From Tidjanibacter sp. (GTDB taxonomy: Bacteria > Bacteroidota > Bacteroidia > Bacteroidales > Rikenellaceae), in the NCBI GenBank assembly GCA_017630115.1, contig JAGBVY010000028.1:1-9450 (forward strand): DNA of 9,450 nt, read 5' to 3'. The notes below the pieces were generated by a model that was given only the letters and a program-made list of their open reading frames with translations, ran no database searches and was not told where the DNA came from. The number at the start of each line of letters is the position of its first letter. Position 1 is the first letter of the stretch. Positions 5,791 to 9,450 of the stretch are shown piece after piece. The position numbers and the translations under genes were made by a program.

Positions 5791-5858
5791 GCAGCTTTTT
5801 GTAAAAAGCTGCACCAAAAACTTTTAGTGTTAGGAATACTATCCAAACTCAGTCACTC
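5791..5858 (-). promoter_or_regulatory. Leader element 2 with perfect hairpin, upstream of sufE
   Basis: This is the second copy of the element found before secA, filling the 99-bp gap between the phosphatase-like gene and sufE. The hairpin GCAGCTTTTT/AAAAAGCTGC (5791-5800/5803-5812) is a perfect 10-bp stem. Against the secA copy, two stem pairs differ in a compensatory way (5791/5812 G-C against T-A, 5793/5810 A-T against C-G). Upstream on the coding strand, TTTG-N21-AGTTTTTG is a possible but imperfect Bacteroidota promoter. The hairpin is followed by a purine-rich stretch leading to the start codon, not a T-run, so termination of the upstream gene is unlikely. Confidence 0.6.
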
Positions 5859-5871
5859 TATTCGCCATTTT

Positions 5872-7464
5872 TTAGGGGAGGGGTACCAACTCAGCTCCAA
5901 GTGGCGCCTCAACCCCAACCAACTCGGCCAGCGTAACTACCACCGACCTCATATCCACCCTTTGGCGCACCTCACGCCCCGAGGCAACACCCGTGCCACA
6001 CAAGGCCACAAAGCCACGACGATAGGGGGCATAGGGCAGTCCCTCCGACACCAACACCCTCTCCTCGTCGCTCCACACCTCTACCCAATCGGGCATAAGC
6101 ACCAGAGTAACATCGGCCGAGCGCTTGGGGTAGAATCCCTGCTGCACCACACCGGCAACCCCCTCCTTGGGGTCGCTCTCCATCATCGACGAGGCCACAA
6201 CAGCGTGGGAGACTCCTCGGAGTTGGAGTGCGAAGGTTGCCACCTGCTGTTGCAACACACTAACATTCAGCCCCTTCGAGAAGATGAGCGTATGATTGAG
6301 CCACACTCCTCCTCGCTCGTAGCCCAACACCCACTCCCCCTTGCCATAGGAGGCCGAGAGGAAGCTATTGATAAGGAAACGAGCCTGCGAGGCATTGAAG
6401 AGTTTTTCCCTACCACCTATGGGGCGCACACCTCCATCGGTAGTCAGCACCACCACCATTCGTCCACTGGCCTGAGCCGAGGCGAAGGTGAGTAGTTCTG
6501 CAATGCACTCATCCAGCCTGTAATACATATCCTCCACCTCGCGCGAGTCGAGCCCATAGCGGGCCACAATGCGTCGGGGGGCATCGAAGCAGACATTCAG
6601 CACATCGGTCTGCTCGTCACCTCCCAAGCGACCGTAGATGATAGCCTCCTTGGCGAAGGCTGCCACCACATCGTTGGAAGTGGGTCTATATCCAAATTCC
6701 AGCAAATCTTTTGGCACAGCTACTCGGCGTTGCTCCTCGCGTGAGAGTTTGTAGCCATAGGGCTTAGCCACCACAGAGGAGCTATTCAGATAGCGGTCGT
6801 TGCCACGCGAGAGCACCCAAGGTTGGGCATACTGCTTGCGCCAGTAGCCTGTGCGATTGAAGTTACCCACCCACTTGGGGAGCGTAACGGCATACTTGGT
6901 GGAGGTGGTCCACGTTCCACTCAGAGAGTCGAGCCACCACACCTCCGTAGGGTTGAGGCCTCCCATAACAATGGCCGACGAGGGGTCGGTAGCCACCGAC
7001 ACTGAGCGACTGCCCTCGAAACTCGCCACCACCCTATCGCCCAAGGTCTCTACCACAAGGTTGCGGTTGGAGACACGACTTTCGGGGGTGTCGGCATTGA
7101 AAGTACTGCATTGTAAGTCGCTCACAACTCCCTCACGCTGGCCACTTGTCCAGTTCCACCAGCCGTAGCCCACCACACCGTGCAACGAGGGGTTGGCACC
7201 CGTAGTGAGAGTTGCCAGAGCTGAGGGTGTCGAGGGGGCAAAGTCGTAGTAGGCGTAGGGGTAAATCTCCCCTGCGAGCACACGCGCAAAACCGCCCTCG
7301 CCGAATCCGTCGGCGTAGCGTTGCAAGTCGGCATAACGCATACCCGAAACAACAATGTTCACCACCAAGCGGGGCGAGGAGGGTTGTTTCGCAGAGCTCG
7401 CCATTGCCCCAACGAATGTGTAGAGCAACACAAGCACAAGTAGCGTTATCTTTCTATTCTTCAT
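5872..7464 (-). CDS. Exported PafA-like alkaline phosphatase superfamily protein, predicted inactive
   Basis: The 530-aa product begins with a signal peptide (MKNRKITLLVLVLLYTFVGA, cleavage near residues 20-25, no lipobox), so it is probably periplasmic. The fold is recognisable from the PafA/nucleotide-pyrophosphatase branch: LVVNIVVSGMRYADLQRY (33-50), FAPSTPSALATLTTG (75-89) with NPSLHG, GGLNPTEVWWLDSLSGTWTTSTKY, REVEDMYYRLD (308-318) and VVLTTDGG (338-345). Against PafA, T79 (nucleophile) and D343 are kept. The other metal ligands are replaced: S40 for Asp, R297 for Asp, A301 for His, G344 for His, E474 for His. Y100 replaces the Asn, and D160/S162 the Lys/Arg, of the substrate-binding set. 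The family would be a monoesterase; this member probably binds or scaffolds instead. The reading frame is intact and long, which argues against a pseudogene. The alignment was made by hand from memory of PafA. Confidence 0.85.
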   Translation of the reverse strand: MKNRKITLLVLVLLYTFVGAMASSAKQPSSPRLVVNIVVSGMRYADLQRYADGFGEGGFARVLAGEIYPYAYYDFAPSTPSALATLTTGANPSLHGVVGYGWWNWTSGQREGVVSDLQCSTFNADTPESRVSNRNLVVETLGDRVVASFEGSRSVSVATDPSSAIVMGGLNPTEVWWLDSLSGTWTTSTKYAVTLPKWVGNFNRTGYWRKQYAQPWVLSRGNDRYLNSSSVVAKPYGYKLSREEQRRVAVPKDLLEFGYRPTSNDVVAAFAKEAIIYGRLGGDEQTDVLNVCFDAPRRIVARYGLDSREVEDMYYRLDECIAELLTFASAQASGRMVVVLTTDGGVRPIGGREKLFNASQARFLINSFLSASYGKGEWVLGYERGGVWLNHTLIFSKGLNVSVLQQQVATFALQLRGVSHAVVASSMMESDPKEGVAGVVQQGFYPKRSADVTLVLMPDWVEVWSDEERVLVSEGLPYAPYRRGFVALCGTGVASGREVRQRVDMRSVVVTLAELVGVEAPLGAELVPLP

Positions 7465-7487
7465 AGTGTGGGTTAAAAAATATCGGG

Positions 7488-7515
7488 TAAAGATAGTAAA
7501 TATCTTTGATATTTA
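7488..7515 (-). promoter_or_regulatory. Candidate promoter and operator-like palindrome before the phosphatase-like gene
   Basis: On the - strand, TATCTTTA (7495-7488) is one base from the Bacteroidota -7 box TAnnTTTG, about 24 bases ahead of the start codon. Directly upstream lies TAAATATC-TTT-GATATTTA (7497-7515), a perfect palindrome with 8-bp arms and a 3-bp spacer. That puts it where the -33/-7 spacer would be. No good -33 TTTG is seen. The geometry suits a dimeric regulator, but this is inference. Confidence 0.45.
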
Positions 7516-7549
7516 ACTCACCATAGGCACGAATCTTCCATTTGCCCCA

Positions 7550-8530
7550 CTATTTTGCATCTTCGGCGCACTTTTCGGCCCATTTTTTGGCCAAATCAGC
7601 GGCCACTTCATTATGGGGGAGAGCCGTGGCAAGTTCCTTGGCCCTACCCAACATTCGGCTCTTAAACTTGCTCCACTCAGCACTCTCGGGGTGGAGAGGT
7701 CGGTGCATCAGTCCCGCCGAAACCGAAGCAAACTTCTCGCCCAATGCACAAGCCTCATCGCTCAGGTAGCACTCCACAAAGCGCTCCCAGACATACTCCA
7801 CCGCCACATCCGTAGGGTGAATCATATCGGCAGCATAGAAGCGATAGTCGCGTAGGTCGTCGAGGAGGATTTCGTAGGCAGGGAAGTAGCTCACATTGGC
7901 CTTTAAGGATGCCACCGCATCGGCTGCCACCCTCAGCACTGCCTTCGAGAGCGAGTTGTCTGCAAGACCGTCGGACAAATGGCGTATAGGACTGACTGTT
8001 AGGATAATATGTTTGTCGGCAAACCTATCGGCCACCTTTGAGAGTGCACCCGCCACCTCCTCCACCGAGAGTCTGCGACGCACAAACTCACCGGCGGGCA
8101 TCTTGTGGCAGTTGGCCACCACCTTACCCTCGCGCTCATAGACCCAAGCTGTGCCAAGGGTTACGACAAGCCAGTCGGCCTCTACCAAAGCCGTATGGGC
8201 CTTACTTATGGCGCTGTTTATTCGCCCCACCACCTCGGCTGAGTCGGTGCCGTCGAAGTCACCGTGAGTGTGATAGCTAAACCACACATCGTTGCGCCTA
8301 TGCAGCTCCTCGGCCCTTACCTCACGCAGTTCGGCCACACGTTCCAGCACACTGCAAACCGACAGGGGGTTATAGACCACACCCAGCGGATTGGACAGCG
8401 TAGCCACACCAATTCGGTCAAGCCTATGGGCCATCTCGGTGGCAAAGCACGAGCCTATGGAAAAGATTTTCTGATGCTGGTCTATCTTATTGGCACTTGG
8501 GCTGATAGCTATCTCGGTTCTGAATTTCAT
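7550..8530 (-). CDS. GSCFA domain protein (SGNH-hydrolase-like)
   Basis: The 326-aa product carries the family's name-giving motif GSCFA at residues 26-30 (S27 being the likely nucleophile). TLGTAWVYE (124-132), SPIRHLSDG followed by NSLSKA..R (180-200) and RFYAADMIHPTDVAVEYVWERF (230-251) follow. D235 and H238 form the DxxH pair expected of SGNH hydrolases. GSCFA proteins are common in Bacteroidota and thought to be esterase- or acyl-hydrolase-like, but the substrate is unknown. No signal peptide or membrane segment is seen, so it is probably cytoplasmic. The C-terminal tail from about 280 is charged and Ala/Lys-rich. The gene is divergent from ispE, with overlapping promoters. It may be co-transcribed with the phosphatase-like gene 85 bp downstream, although that gene seems to have its own -7 box. 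Confidence 0.93.
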   Translation of the reverse strand: MKFRTEIAISPSANKIDQHQKIFSIGSCFATEMAHRLDRIGVATLSNPLGVVYNPLSVCSVLERVAELREVRAEELHRRNDVWFSYHTHGDFDGTDSAEVVGRINSAISKAHTALVEADWLVVTLGTAWVYEREGKVVANCHKMPAGEFVRRRLSVEEVAGALSKVADRFADKHIILTVSPIRHLSDGLADNSLSKAVLRVAADAVASLKANVSYFPAYEILLDDLRDYRFYAADMIHPTDVAVEYVWERFVECYLSDEACALGEKFASVSAGLMHRPLHPESAEWSKFKSRMLGRAKELATALPHNEVAADLAKKWAEKCAEDAK

Positions 8531-8564
8531 ATCAACAGGTGGGTTCTAAAAGCGGATTAAAATG

Positions 8565-8596
8565 TTTGCGTAAGACAAAGATAAAAATTATATTTG
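8565..8596 (+). promoter_or_regulatory. Bacteroidota-type promoter of ispE
   Basis: TTTG (8565-8568), a 20-bp spacer and TATATTTG (8589-8596) match the established consensus TTTG-N19-21-TAnnTTTG exactly. Transcription should begin near 8603, leaving an A-rich leader of about 18 bases before the ispE start codon. No Shine-Dalgarno is evident, which is usual in this phylum. Confidence 0.85.
8576..8583 (-). promoter_or_regulatory. -7 box of the GSCFA gene promoter
   Basis: TATCTTTG on the - strand (8583-8576) fits TAnnTTTG exactly. It lies within the 20-bp spacer of the ispE promoter on the other strand. The expected -33 region is only weakly T-rich, with no clean TTTG at 19-21 bp. Transcription would start near 8569, giving a leader of about 38 bases. 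Confidence 0.55.
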
Positions 8597-8621
8597 TAGT
8601 CGAAGAAAAATAAGCACAAAA

Positions 8622-9437
8622 ATGAGACTCAAAGCCTATCCCAAAATCAATCTCGGACTCGACATACTCCGTCGTCGTGACGATGGCTACCACGACATTG
8701 ACACCCTGATGCTCCCCGTAGAATGTGTCCACGACATACTCACCATCGAGGCTGCCCCCGACAAGGGTTGCTTGCTCAACACCAATGGCCTTGCCATAGA
8801 TTGCGCCGCCGACCGCAACTTGGTCGTCAAGGCGTGGTTTTTGTTGAAGGAACGCTATGGCATTGGAGGGGTAAGTATGAACTTGGAGAAACACATCCCC
8901 TTTGGGGCAGGATTGGGAGGAGGTAGTGCCGACGCTGCCGTAGCCCTCAAAGGTATTGCCGAGATTTACGGCCTTGGACTCTCCGACGAGGAACTTGTTG
9001 GGCTGGCTGCCAAGCTCGGTAGCGATGTACCCTTCTTCATCCACTCTGTGCCGATGTTTTGTCGTGGCCGAGGCGAAATACTCACCCCTGCCAATGTGGA
9101 CCTCTCGGGGGTGTGGTGCGTGGTATCGAAACCTGCGTTTGGTATCTCCACGGCCGAGGCCTACGCAGGTGTCAAGCCCCACGTTCCGGAACTATCGCTT
9201 GAAGAGCGATTGCGCCTACCTCGCAGCTCGTGGCAGGAGATGATTGTCAATGACTTCGAACGTTCGCTCTTTGGCAACCACACCGCCCTACCAAACATCA
9301 AACACGAGATGCAACGCTGTGGCGCATTCTACGCCTCACTCTCGGGGTCGGGCTCAGCAATGTATGGACTCTTCGACCACGAGCCCACCTACTCGCCCAT
9401 CTTCGCCGGCGAGCAGACGTTTGTCTGCAAGCTCTAA
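8622..9437 (+). CDS. ispE: 4-diphosphocytidyl-2-C-methyl-D-erythritol kinase
   Basis: IspE phosphorylates CDP-methylerythritol with ATP in the non-mevalonate (MEP) pathway that makes IPP and DMAPP. The 271-aa product is a complete GHMP kinase. Motif 1 is AYPKINLGLDI (5-15) with catalytic K8. Motif 2, the ATP-binding glycine-rich loop PFGAGLGGGSADAA, is at 93-106. The catalytic aspartate is D135 in LGSDVPFFI. Motif 3 is SLSGSGSAMYGLF (239-251). Length and motif order are standard. The gene has its own consensus promoter at 8565-8596. The 13 bases after the stop (TAAAAAACGCGGG) may begin a terminator cut by the window edge. The presence of ispE implies isoprenoid synthesis by the MEP route in this organism. 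Confidence 0.97.
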   Translation: MRLKAYPKINLGLDILRRRDDGYHDIDTLMLPVECVHDILTIEAAPDKGCLLNTNGLAIDCAADRNLVVKAWFLLKERYGIGGVSMNLEKHIPFGAGLGGGSADAAVALKGIAEIYGLGLSDEELVGLAAKLGSDVPFFIHSVPMFCRGRGEILTPANVDLSGVWCVVSKPAFGISTAEAYAGVKPHVPELSLEERLRLPRSSWQEMIVNDFERSLFGNHTALPNIKHEMQRCGAFYASLSGSGSAMYGLFDHEPTYSPIFAGEQTFVCKL

Positions 9438-9450
9438 TAAAAAACGCGGG

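Noticed and set aside
5791..5812. Hairpin in the sufE leader as an intrinsic terminator of the phosphatase-like gene
   Set aside because: On the - strand it is followed by a purine-rich stretch rather than Ts, and the + side has no T-run either, so a standard terminator is unlikely.
5773..5817. N-terminal extension of SufE starting at 5817
   Set aside because: The extra 15 residues are a translation of the leader hairpin and A-rich tract. SufE homologues start near the ATG at 5772.
5641..6495. A 284-codon open frame on the + strand opposite sufE and the phosphatase-like gene
   Set aside because: It runs across two well-supported genes and the leader hairpin between them, and its His-rich translation matches nothing. 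It is an antisense shadow.
9413..9428. GCAGAC-GTTT-GTCTGC hairpin at the end of ispE as a terminator
   Set aside because: It lies within the coding sequence and is followed by AAGCTC, not a T-run. The real terminator probably begins at the window's edge.

Overview
The window looks like a Bacteroidota chromosome, most likely order Bacteroidales. Three things point there: a textbook Bacteroidota promoter (TTTG-N20-TATATTTG) ahead of ispE, protein families largely confined to this phylum (DUF2851, GSCFA), and a long SecA (1092 aa) of the Bacteroidota type. An Alistipes/Rikenellaceae-like host is a low-confidence guess from repeat style and codon use.

Layout. At the left edge, tRNA-Asn(GTT) on the + strand is followed at once by a strong intrinsic terminator. 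Next comes about 500 bp without a credible gene (110-604), lying between the convergent ends of the tRNA and secA. It is packed with repeats: two facing arrays of a 9-bp unit, a GTTAGAC heptamer cluster, three related palindromic units, and a 17-bp inverted repeat that abuts the secA stop codon. Six genes then run on the - strand. In order of transcription they are a GSCFA-family SGNH-like protein (8530-7550), an exported alkaline-phosphatase-superfamily protein that has lost nearly all its catalytic residues (7464-5872), sufE (5772-5344), a MIP18/DUF59 (SufT-like) protein (5302-4982), a DUF2851 protein lacking its N-terminal part (4938-4021), and secA (3883-605). ispE (8622-9437) runs on the + strand, divergent from the GSCFA gene.

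How the genes work together. sufE and the DUF59 gene sit 41 bp apart and both belong to Fe-S cluster assembly; the DUF2851 remnant follows 43 bp later and is probably co-transcribed. The leaders of sufE and secA carry the same ~65-bp element, which ends in a hairpin conserved through two compensatory base-pair changes. This could be a shared 5'-UTR/promoter module or a dispersed repeat. The ispE and GSCFA promoters overlap in a 91-bp divergent intergenic region.

The most notable observations are the predicted catalytically dead PafA-like protein, the covarying repeat shared by the secA and sufE leaders, and the covarying palindromic units downstream of secA. I see no CRISPR array, no transposase and no complete defence or mobile system.
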